Assembly (NCBI GenBank): GCA_023446735.1
Contig: JAEXPQ010000006.1
Coordinates: 1-20,957, forward strand
Direction: 5' to 3'
From: Verrucomicrobiota bacterium
GTDB taxonomy: Bacteria; Verrucomicrobiota; Verrucomicrobiia; Opitutales; Opitutaceae
Length of the DNA: 20,957 nt
Part shown: positions 1 through 7,484 of the stretch, piece after piece
How the letters are laid out: each line of letters opens with the position of its first letter
Numbering within the stretch: the stretch's first letter is position 1
Notes under the pieces: generated by a model
Databases searched by the model: none
What the model saw: the letters and a program-made list of their open reading frames with translations, nothing else
What the model was told of the DNA's origin: nothing
Position numbers and translations under genes: made by a program

Positions 1-501
1 GCCGCGGTGCGACAGGTCGCGATGTTTCCCGAGGTGCAGGCGATCTTCGACGACCTGATCCGCGAGGGACAGCACCACCGTGTCACCGCCGGCCGGATCT
101 GCGCGGCCTTGGTCGAGGTGCTGCTCCTCAAGCTCGAGGAACTGTGCGGCCTCGGCGGCCTCGGCGGCACCGGCGGCGAGGAGACGTTCCTGCGCTGCAA
201 GGGCGTGATCGAGGCGCGCGCCGCCGAACTCGCCACCCTCGGCGACATCACCCGGGCGGTCGGCATCGAGACCTCCCACCTCTCGCGCCTCTTCCGTCGC
301 CACCAGGGCATCAGCCCCTACCAGTTTCTCCTGCGCCGCAAGATGACGCTCGCCGCCGAGCTGCTGCTCGACCCGCGGGCGCTCGTGAAGAGCGTCGCCG
401 CCCAGGTCGGTTTCCGCGACCCGTACCATTTCTCCCGATGCTTCAAGGCCGTGCATCGCGTCTCCCCCCGCGAACTCCAGCGCACGCTCCGGCAGCGCTG
501 A
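1..501 (+). CDS. AraC-family transcriptional regulator, 5'-truncated by window edge
   Basis: The reading frame is open from the first base, so the gene almost certainly starts outside the window; a GTG at position 7 is only an internal candidate. The last ~100 residues form the double helix-turn-helix DNA-binding domain of AraC/XylS regulators. The first HTH lies around GDITRAVGIETSHLSRLF, and the second contains the family hallmark VGFRDPYHFSRCFK followed by SPRELQ. The visible N-terminal part is probably the tail of the ligand-binding or linker region, with a short glycine-rich stretch (GLGGLGGTGG) before the HTH. AraC proteins are usually 250-300 residues, so about 100 residues are missing. 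It ends 58 bases before nadC. The regulated genes and the ligand cannot be told from this fragment. Confidence 0.9.
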   Translation, partial: AAVRQVAMFPEVQAIFDDLIREGQHHRVTAGRICAALVEVLLLKLEELCGLGGLGGTGGEETFLRCKGVIEARAAELATLGDITRAVGIETSHLSRLFRRHQGISPYQFLLRRKMTLAAELLLDPRALVKSVAAQVGFRDPYHFSRCFKAVHRVSPRELQRTLRQR

Positions 502-559
502 GGGCCGGATTTCGCTTTGCGTGGGCGCGCGCCGCCGGCCACGGTTCCGCCCTCCTCCG

Positions 560-1495
<936 letters not shown>

Positions 1496-1577
1496 ACCGC
1501 TCGACCTGCTCGGTTCTCCATTCGGCGTTCAACGTTCTGTATTCTCCACTCCGCGTTCTGCCTTAGGTTCCCGCCCC
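1496..1577. other. nadC-birA intergenic spacer carrying a heptamer array
   Basis: This spacer holds the 1512-1567 heptamer array and little else. No Shine-Dalgarno motif precedes the birA ATG at 1578 and I see no convincing sigma-70 boxes. Confidence 0.6.
1512..1567. repeat. Degenerate tandem heptamer array 1 (consensus NRTTCNN)
   Basis: Eight consecutive 7-base units run from 1512 to 1567. The first seven all have T at unit position 4 and C at position 5, a purine at position 2, and T at position 3 in six of seven. Examples are CATTCGG, CGTTCAA and CGTTCTG, the last occurring twice. The eighth unit (CCTTAGG) is decayed. The array ends 10 bases before the birA start codon. The period is read directly from the sequence; any function is unknown. 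Confidence 0.75.
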
Positions 1578-2579
1578 ATGCCCCGCTCCGCCCGCCCCGC
1601 CGCCGAGATCGAAGCCGCGCTGCTGCGCGCGTTTCTCGCCGCCGGCGAGGCCTGCGTCTCGGGCGAGACGTTGGCGAAAGGCGTGGGCCTGAGCCGCGTC
1701 GCCGTCTGGGGGCATCTCCATCGGTTGGAGACAGAGGGCTTCTCCTTCGAGGCGATCCACAGCCGCGGCTACCGGCTGACCCGGCGCCCCGCCGGCCTGA
1801 GCGTCGCGTTGATCCGCGCGCTGCTACCGAAGCCCCCCGATCTGCTCTACCTCGAGCAGGTTGACAGCACCAACGAGGAGGCCGGCCGCCGCCTCACCGC
1901 CGGCGAACCGGCGCCGTTCGTCGTGCTCGCGGCGGAACAGACCCGGGGCCGCGGCCGCTTCGGCCGCACCTGGCACAGCCCCGCCGGCGCCGGCAACCTC
2001 TACCTCTCGTTCGGCTTCCGGCCCGACCTGCCCCCCGAGCGCATGCACCTCTTCACGCTCTGGATGGGCCTGAACCTCTGCAACCTGCTCGCCGCCGAGA
2101 CCGGCACCGAGCCCCGCCTGAAGTGGCCCAACGACCTCTACTACGGCGACCGCAAGGTCGGCGGCATGCTCACCGAGGCGCGCATCGACGCCGACACCAC
2201 GCGCGAGCTCGTCTTCGGTCTCGGCCTCAATGTCGCCACGCCCGACACCGCCTGGCCGCGCGAAATCGCGCCGCGCGCCACCACCCTCGCCCGCGAGGCC
2301 GGCTACGAACTCGACTTCAACGCCATCGCCGCGTCGATCATCACGCGCGTGCTCGCCGCCTTCGACCACTTCGTCGCCCGCCCTCCGCTCGACGAGATCG
2401 CCGATCTCTGGAAACGCCACGACCTGCTCGCGGGGCGCCACATCACTGTCGTCCACGGCCGGGAGACACACACCGGCACCGCCCGCGGCATCGACAACGA
2501 GGGCTCGCTCATCCTGCGCACCGCCGCCGGCCGCACGCTGCGGTTCCGGGCCGGCGAGGTCACCCTGCGGCGGGAGTGA
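1578..2579 (+). CDS. birA: Bifunctional biotin-[acetyl-CoA-carboxylase] ligase / biotin repressor type
   Basis: The 333-residue protein has the BirA layout: an N-terminal winged-helix domain (about residues 10-68, with VSGETLAKGVGLSRVAVWGHL), a central biotin-protein ligase domain and a small C-terminal domain. Ligase motifs are the biotinyl-AMP loop TRGRGRFGRTWHS at about 122-134, KWPNDLYYGDRKVGGMLTE from 182, and GLGLNV. The enzyme activates biotin with ATP and attaches it to the biotin carboxyl carrier protein of acetyl-CoA carboxylase. The HTH domain suggests it may also repress biotin genes, but no operator or bio gene is visible here. Length is typical for the two-function form (about 320). 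Confidence 0.93.
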   Translation: MPRSARPAAEIEAALLRAFLAAGEACVSGETLAKGVGLSRVAVWGHLHRLETEGFSFEAIHSRGYRLTRRPAGLSVALIRALLPKPPDLLYLEQVDSTNEEAGRRLTAGEPAPFVVLAAEQTRGRGRFGRTWHSPAGAGNLYLSFGFRPDLPPERMHLFTLWMGLNLCNLLAAETGTEPRLKWPNDLYYGDRKVGGMLTEARIDADTTRELVFGLGLNVATPDTAWPREIAPRATTLAREAGYELDFNAIAASIITRVLAAFDHFVARPPLDEIADLWKRHDLLAGRHITVVHGRETHTGTARGIDNEGSLILRTAAGRTLRFRAGEVTLRRE

Positions 2580-2810
2580 CGCCAAGTCCACCGGACGCTC
2601 CGCCTCTCGCCACGCCCCGGCCGCGTTCCTCTGCAACGCGCCCCGCGCCCTTCCCTCGCGCCGGGCCCTCAACCGTTTGCCTGCGGCCACGGCGCCTGCC
2701 CGCGGGCGGGCGGGCGAGCACGACGTCAATTCCTTCGAAAACTCGTCCCCGCAGGCCGAACGCGTTGTTTCCCGCTTCTCGCGCGGTCGCTCGAGGTATT
2801 CTCTCTCCCG
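2580..2810. other. birA to coiled-coil gene spacer, nothing recognised
   Basis: This is 231 bases of GC-rich DNA. It has no heptamer array, no strong hairpin and no recognisable promoter boxes at usable spacing. Confidence 0.5.
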
Positions 2811-3719
2811 ATGGCATCCACCCGCGTCCAGCGCCGCCGCCGCACCCTCCGCCCCCTCGCCACCGCCCTCGCGCTGGTGGCCTTCGCCTTCGTCGCCCGT
2901 GCCGCCGAGCCCGCTCCGGCGGCTTCGACCGATGAGCGGATCGAACGCCTCGAACAACGCGTCGAGCGCATCGATTCTTCGATTACCCAGATCCTCCAGT
3001 TGCTGCAGGCGCAGCAGCAACCGGCGGCCGTCCCCGCGCCGGTCGTCACCGTTCCCCAACCACCTGCCGCCCCGCCTCCGGCCGTCGCCACCGAGCCGCC
3101 CCCCGCGGCCGACTCCGCGGTCGTCCTGCGCCCGACTCCAAGCTTCCCCGCCGGACCGTTCAAGCCGGGTGCGTTGCACGATGTCTGGTTGCGCCCCGCC
3201 GGCTACAAGGGAGGCGTGCCGAACTCGCCCAGCCTCGTCACCATCCGCGATGCGCGCGGCCCCTTCTTCGCCTTGGAGCGGCACATCGGCGACCCCGCGA
3301 TGGCGGGCAACGTCGGCAAGCCGCTCGTGCAGGTCTGGCGGTGCTACCTCCACGTCAAGAACGCCGGCACCCACGTGGTGATCGCGGAGTTCCAGCGCAA
3401 GAAGGACCGCATGGTGGCGAAGGATCGGAAATGGAACGACTACCTCTTCTCGTGGGCCGCCCGGCTCGACATCGGCCAAAAGACGCTGCTCGACGAGACC
3501 AACCGTTTCGAAAGCTCCGGCAAGGGCACGCTCTCCCGCACTTTCTCCCTCGACCTCGAGCCGGGCTACTACGCCGTGCAACTCGTCACCTGGATGCCCA
3601 AGCAGAACGACGACGAGGAATACGACCTCAAGCCGCTCACGTTCGCCCTCCGCCTGCGCGAACCCGGGGCGCTCAAGCCGCGCGACCTCGGCCCCGCGGA
3701 CCTGCTCAGCGTCGAATAG
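2811..3719 (+). CDS. Secreted protein of unknown function with short coiled coil and proline-rich linker
   Basis: I do not recognise a family for this 302-residue protein. It starts with an Arg-rich n-region and a hydrophobic stretch (LATALALVAFAFVARA), ending at an AxA-like site near residue 32, so it is probably exported. Residues about 40-66 (ERIERLEQRVERIDSSITQI) form a heptad coiled coil like the oligomerisation stalks of envelope proteins. A Pro/Ala-rich linker follows to about residue 100. The C-terminal ~190 residues look like a globular beta-rich domain rich in aromatic residues (VWRCYLHVKNAGTHVV, LDLEPGYYAVQLVTWMP). It stands alone between birA and the ABC block, 310 bases upstream of the latter. 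A structural or ligand-binding envelope role is a guess. Confidence 0.75.
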   Translation: MASTRVQRRRRTLRPLATALALVAFAFVARAAEPAPAASTDERIERLEQRVERIDSSITQILQLLQAQQQPAAVPAPVVTVPQPPAAPPPAVATEPPPAADSAVVLRPTPSFPAGPFKPGALHDVWLRPAGYKGGVPNSPSLVTIRDARGPFFALERHIGDPAMAGNVGKPLVQVWRCYLHVKNAGTHVVIAEFQRKKDRMVAKDRKWNDYLFSWAARLDIGQKTLLDETNRFESSGKGTLSRTFSLDLEPGYYAVQLVTWMPKQNDDEEYDLKPLTFALRLREPGALKPRDLGPADLLSVE

Positions 3720-4029
3720 CCCGAGGCTGCACCCGCGCCACCGCCGCGCTGGCCCCGCGTTGCCCCCGCACGGTACGCACATTGTACCCGCGGCCATCGC
3801 CGGCCTGCACCCGCCTCTGGCGTTCCTCCCTCGCCCCGCCCGACCAACCGCGGATGTTTGCGCTCACGGCCGTGAGAGTAAACATCCGCAACCTACGCGA
3901 CCGCGTGGCTCCCCTCGAGTGCTTCCATCGTTCCGCGATCGACGCCGCGCGGCCCAGGGTCCGATTCTCCCGGGGCCCGCAGAAACCCCTTGGCGCGCGC
4001 TCGCCCCGCCCCCTACACTCCGCCCACCG
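3720..4029. other. 310-base intergenic region upstream of the ABC transporter operon
   Basis: No gene is supported here. The region holds a small hairpin (GGTAC arms at 3772-3776 and 3784-3788, 7-base loop) and the large palindrome at 3850-3889. It is the only long spacer in front of the ATPase-permease-GldG-DUF4340-kinase run, so the operon promoter is probably here, although I cannot point to clear -35/-10 boxes. Confidence 0.5.
3850..3889. repeat. 40-base near-perfect palindrome (long hairpin)
   Basis: The left arm GCGGATGTTT (3850-3859) pairs with AAACATCCGC (3880-3889). After a 3/3 internal loop, CTCACGG (3863-3869) pairs with CCGTGAG (3870-3876) with no loop at the centre. That gives 17 perfect base pairs in a 40-base element. 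There is no T-run on either side, so a classical intrinsic terminator is unlikely. A repeated extragenic palindrome or a dimeric operator are alternatives. Confidence 0.8.
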
Positions 4030-5037
4030 ATGAGCGGCCCCGCGCCCACCAACACCATTGAAGTCCGCCAGCTCGTGAAGGCCTACGCCGGCGTCAACGC
4101 CGTCAACGGCATCTCCTTCAGCGTGCGCCGCGGCGAAGTGATCGGCTTCCTCGGCCCCAACGGCGCCGGCAAGAGCACGACGATGCGCATCCTCACCGGC
4201 TACCTGCCGGCCTCCTCCGGCTACGTGAGCGTGTGCGGGGTGCCGGTGGCCAGCCGCCCCGAGGACGTGCGCCGCCACATCGGCTACATGCCCGAGAACA
4301 ACCCGTTGCCCGAGGATGTGCGGGTCTCCGAGTACCTCGCCTTCCGCGGCCGCCTCAAGGAGCTCTCCGGCAAACGGCTGCGCACCCGCATCGACACCGT
4401 CGTCGAGCTCTGCGACCTCAAGCGTGTCCGCCACCGCATCATCGGCAAACTCTCCAAGGGCACCCGCCAGCGCGTGGGCATCGCCGAGGCCATCCTCGCC
4501 GAGCCCGACCTGCTCATCATGGACGAGCCGACGATCGGTCTCGATCCGCACCAGATCATCATGATCCGCGACCTCATCGTCGGCCTGCGCGGCCGCATGA
4601 GCGTGATCATCTCCAGCCACATCCTTCCCGAGATCGAGGCCACCTGCGACCGAGTGATCATCATCAACCAGGGGCGCGTGGTCGCCACCGGCACGCCGGA
4701 GGAGCTCCGGCGCGAATTTCTCGGCGGCGCCAACTACCGCCTCGAGGTCGCCGGCGAGCTCGAGACCTTGCGCACGACCCTCGCCGCCCTGCGCCCCGGC
4801 CTCGCCCTCGACACCGTGGATACCACCGATCCCCACGGCTTCGCCGTCTACGAAGTCTCCTGCCCCGAGGCCGACGACCTCGGCGAGTCGCTGGTGCGGG
4901 CTCTCGCCACCGCCCCCGGCCTGCGCCTGCGCGCCTGCGCCCGCACCGAGGCCTCGCTCGAACACGTCTTCCTCGCCGCGACCCGCCGTTCGTGGGACGC
5001 CACCCTCGAGGACAAGAAGCCCGGCGCGAAGACCTGA
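4030..5037 (+). CDS. ABC transporter ATP-binding protein, GldA/NatA type
   Basis: The 335-residue ATPase of an ABC-2 type exporter. Walker A is GPNGAGKST at residues 42-50. The signature is LSKGTRQRVG from 141, the variant typical of this exporter subfamily instead of LSGGQ. Walker B is LLIMDEPTIGLDP with the D-E pair at 165-166, and the H-loop is SSHIL. After the nucleotide-binding domain comes a ~100-residue C-terminal extension ending SLEHVFLAAT, as in GldA and NatA-like ATPases. The ATG at 4030 gives the conventional N-terminus; the frame stays open further upstream into non-coding DNA. The neighbouring permease, GldG-like and DUF4340 genes match the gliding-type/auxiliary ABC block widespread in Verrucomicrobia and Planctomycetes. 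The substrate is unknown. Confidence 0.92.
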   Translation: MSGPAPTNTIEVRQLVKAYAGVNAVNGISFSVRRGEVIGFLGPNGAGKSTTMRILTGYLPASSGYVSVCGVPVASRPEDVRRHIGYMPENNPLPEDVRVSEYLAFRGRLKELSGKRLRTRIDTVVELCDLKRVRHRIIGKLSKGTRQRVGIAEAILAEPDLLIMDEPTIGLDPHQIIMIRDLIVGLRGRMSVIISSHILPEIEATCDRVIIINQGRVVATGTPEELRREFLGGANYRLEVAGELETLRTTLAALRPGLALDTVDTTDPHGFAVYEVSCPEADDLGESLVRALATAPGLRLRACARTEASLEHVFLAATRRSWDATLEDKKPGAKT

Positions 5038-5072
5038 GCCGCGGCCGGCCGAGGTCCCCACCCGGCCGAGCG

Positions 5073-5135
5073 CGCTCCGTCGCCCGCCCACCGCCCACTG
5101 TCGCCCTCCCACCGTTCACCGTCCACCGGCTCCCG
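5073..5135. repeat. Degenerate tandem heptamer array 2 (consensus YYCACCG), touching the permease start codon
   Basis: Nine in-phase 7-base units fill 5073-5135 and the next base is the A of the permease ATG. Position 5 of the unit is C in all nine, position 6 is C in eight, and position 7 is G in eight. Core units are CCCACCG (twice), CCCACTG, TTCACCG and TCCACCG. The array takes up most of the 98-base spacer and occupies the place where a ribosome-binding site would be. Confidence 0.75.
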
Positions 5136-5897
5136 ATGCGCCACTTCTTCACCCTCTTCTGGCACGAGGTCCGGATGCTCTTCCTGAGCGCCAGCACCTA
5201 CATCTCCGCCGTCGTCTTCCTCGGCTTCATGGGGTTCATCTTCATGCGCATCCTCGAGGACTACGCCGGCGCCCCGCAGGACACCTCGCCGGCGGTCGCG
5301 TTCTTCAGCCTCTTCTTCCTCCCCGTGTGGGTGATGGTGCCGCTTTTGACGATGAAGAGCATCGCCGAGGAACGGCGCTCCGGCACCTTGGAGGCGCTGC
5401 TCACCGCACCGGTCAATACCGCGGAGGTCGTCCTCGCCAAGTTCGCGGCGTCCTACCTGCTCTACCTGCTCCAGTGGTTGTCGACCCTGGGCTTCGTCTT
5501 CGTCCTGAACCATTTCGCCCGCGACGCCCGCCTCCTCGACCCCGGTCCGCTGATCGGCGGCTACCTCTTCATCGCGGTCAGCGGCCTGCTCTACACCGCG
5601 ATCGGCACGCTCGCCAGCGCCCTCGTACGCTCCCAGGCCGTGGCCGGCATCGTCTCCTTCGCGGCGATCTTCGCCCTCACGCTGGGCCTCAAGCTCGTCG
5701 TCGGTCTCACGCTGCTCCAGCAGGAGAACTTGGGCGGCATGCGCGATGCCCTCGCCTCGATCGATGTCTTCCGCCACCTCGAGGACTTCACCCGCGGGGT
5801 CGTCGACACCCGCCAGATCGTCTTCTATTTCACCGGCACCGCCCTCGCGCTGATCCTCCGCATCCTCGGGGTCGACGCCAAGCTCCTGCGCAGCTGA
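5136..5897 (+). CDS. ABC-2 type transporter permease, GldF-like
   Basis: The 253-residue integral membrane protein has about six hydrophobic segments. The first is near residues 15-37, then FFSLFFLPVWVMVPLLTM, ASYLLYLLQWLSTLGFVFVL, GGYLFIAVSGLLYTAIGTL, a long VAGIVSFAAIFALTLGLKLVVG segment in two adjoining parts, and a last one near the C-terminus. The cytoplasmic motif IAEERRSGTLEALLTAPV is the hallmark coupling region of ABC-2/GldF permeases. It would form the membrane channel driven by the ATPase just upstream. I chose the ATG at 5136 because it matches the family N-terminus (MRHFFTLFWHEVRMLF); the longer open frame overlaps the ATPase gene. Its stop is one base before the next start, so translational coupling is likely. 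Confidence 0.92.
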   Translation: MRHFFTLFWHEVRMLFLSASTYISAVVFLGFMGFIFMRILEDYAGAPQDTSPAVAFFSLFFLPVWVMVPLLTMKSIAEERRSGTLEALLTAPVNTAEVVLAKFAASYLLYLLQWLSTLGFVFVLNHFARDARLLDPGPLIGGYLFIAVSGLLYTAIGTLASALVRSQAVAGIVSFAAIFALTLGLKLVVGLTLLQQENLGGMRDALASIDVFRHLEDFTRGVVDTRQIVFYFTGTALALILRILGVDAKLLRS

Positions 5898-5898
5898 C

Positions 5899-7377
5899 AT
5901 GCACTGGCCCGACAGCTTCCAAGCCAACCGCCGGCTCCGCACCGCCAATCTGGTGCTGCAGGCGCTCCTCTTCCTCACGCTCTTCGCGGGGATCAACTTC
6001 GTCGCCCTGCGCTATGCCTGGCGCTTCGACCTGACGCGCAACCGCTTCTTCTCCCTCTCAGCCGAGACCCGCTCCTACCTCGACCAGATCAAGGACCCGG
6101 TCCACATCGTCGTCGCCTTCGAGACCCAGCCCGACAACGAGGAGGTCGATGTCGCCCGCCGCGATGTCGCCAGCCTCGTGCGCGAGTACGTGTACGCCGG
6201 CCGCAGCGCCGGTCGCAGCCTGATCACCACGGAGGAAGTCGACATCTACCAGCAGACCCGCCGGGCCGCCACCCTCGGCATCGCGGGCAAGAACGCCGTC
6301 GTCTTCGTCTGCGGCGAACGCCGCCGCTACGTCTCCATCGGCGACCTCTACGTCATCGAGGACGGCCAGAAACGCGCCTTCATCGGCGAACGCGCCTTCA
6401 CGGCCGCCATCCTCGACGTCACCGCCGCCTCCCGCGAGAAACTCTACTTCCTCGTCGGCCACGGCGAAATGGAGCCCGGCTCCGTCGCCGGCGACCGCGG
6501 GCTCTCCCAACTGCGCGACGAGCTGCGCGCCCGCAACTACGAGATCGACATCCTCGACCTCGCCAAGTCGCGAAAAGTCCCCGACGACGCCGCGCTACTC
6601 CTCGCCCTCGGCCCCCAGGCCCCCTACCTCCCCGAGGAGCAGGACAAACTACGCGACTATCTGGCCAACAAGTCCGGCCGATTCCTGCTCGCCCTCGAAC
6701 CGGGCCCGAACCACGGCCTCGAGGCGCTCCTCCAGGATTGGGGTGTCCGCTCCGAGGATGTGATGCTGGTCGAGGTGAATCCGCAGGAGATGACCGAAGG
6801 CGGCGACCACATCCTGCGGTTCTTCGCGTCCCATCCCGTCACCAAGGTCCTTACCGACAACCAGATCAAGCTCATCGCCGGCCGGGTTCGCGTCGTCCGC
6901 CCCGACCCGCGCCGCGCCCCGGACCCGACCCTCAAACCCCTCACGCTCATCGCCGCTTCCCCGACCGCCTGGGGCGAACGATCCTTCCGCCACGCCGCCA
7001 CACCACCCCGTTACGACGTCGGCTCCGACATCCGCGGCAACGCCATCAACCCGCTTCCTGTCGCTGTCGTCTCCGAGCGCGTGGCGGCCACCAACCTCCC
7101 GTTCAACGTCCGGAGCGGCCGGCTGCTCGCCTTCGGCATGGCCGACATCTTCACGAACAACCGGCTCGACGGCGGCAATCTCCGCCTCGCACTCAACGCG
7201 ATCAACTGGGCCACCGAACGCGACACCCAGCTCAACATCCCGCCGCGGCCCGTCGCCAACTTCCAACTCGTCCTGAGCCAGACCGAGCTCTACAAGCTCC
7301 GCCTCGCGCTGATGCTCGTCGTCCCGGGTGCCGTCGCCCTGCTCGGCCTCTTCGTCTACTGGTCCCGGCGGTCCTGA
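5899..7377 (+). CDS. GldG-like ABC transporter auxiliary protein (ABC_transp_aux)
   Basis: The 492-residue protein has one transmembrane helix near the N-terminus (about residues 17-40), a large extracytoplasmic domain and a C-terminal helix (LRLALMLVVPGAVALLGLFVYW) followed by a short basic tail. This two-anchor layout, the RFDLTRNRFFSLS stretch after the first helix and LYFLVGHGEMEPGS in the middle are typical of the GldG/ABC-type uncharacterised transport-system family. In gliding Bacteroidetes GldG partners GldA and GldF. Here the same gene order holds, but nothing in the window indicates gliding, so a general envelope-export or cell-surface role is more cautious. It starts one base after the permease stop. 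Confidence 0.88.
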   Translation: MHWPDSFQANRRLRTANLVLQALLFLTLFAGINFVALRYAWRFDLTRNRFFSLSAETRSYLDQIKDPVHIVVAFETQPDNEEVDVARRDVASLVREYVYAGRSAGRSLITTEEVDIYQQTRRAATLGIAGKNAVVFVCGERRRYVSIGDLYVIEDGQKRAFIGERAFTAAILDVTAASREKLYFLVGHGEMEPGSVAGDRGLSQLRDELRARNYEIDILDLAKSRKVPDDAALLLALGPQAPYLPEEQDKLRDYLANKSGRFLLALEPGPNHGLEALLQDWGVRSEDVMLVEVNPQEMTEGGDHILRFFASHPVTKVLTDNQIKLIAGRVRVVRPDPRRAPDPTLKPLTLIAASPTAWGERSFRHAATPPRYDVGSDIRGNAINPLPVAVVSERVAATNLPFNVRSGRLLAFGMADIFTNNRLDGGNLRLALNAINWATERDTQLNIPPRPVANFQLVLSQTELYKLRLALMLVVPGAVALLGLFVYWSRRS

Positions 7378-7395
7378 GCGGCCCCGCGACGGGAC

Positions 7396-7430
7396 CAAGT
7401 TCCAAGCAACAAGGTTCAAGCTCCAAGTGA
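7396..7430. repeat. Degenerate tandem heptamer array 3 (consensus CAAGNNN)
   Basis: Five consecutive 7-base units all begin CAAG; the three following bases differ in every unit. It lies 18 bases after the GldG-like stop codon and 23 bases before array 4. Confidence 0.8.
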
Positions 7431-7453
7431 AGTCCGGCAGGTAGTTGTCCGGC

Positions 7454-7481
7454 CAATCCGCAATCCGCATTCCGCAATTCT
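7454..7481. repeat. Degenerate tandem heptamer array 4 (consensus CAATCCG)
   Basis: Four units: two exact CAATCCG, then CATTCCG and CAATTCT. Three bases (CCC) separate the array from the ATG of the DUF4340 gene. It uses a different word from array 3 in the same spacer and is not in phase with it (offset 58 bases). Confidence 0.8.
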
Positions 7482-7484
7482 CCC

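Noticed and set aside
1824..3797. Very long - strand open frame (657 codons) opposite birA and the coiled-coil gene
   Set aside because: It is Arg/Gly/Ala-rich with no family motif and lies antisense to clearly conserved genes; it is a GC-bias shadow.
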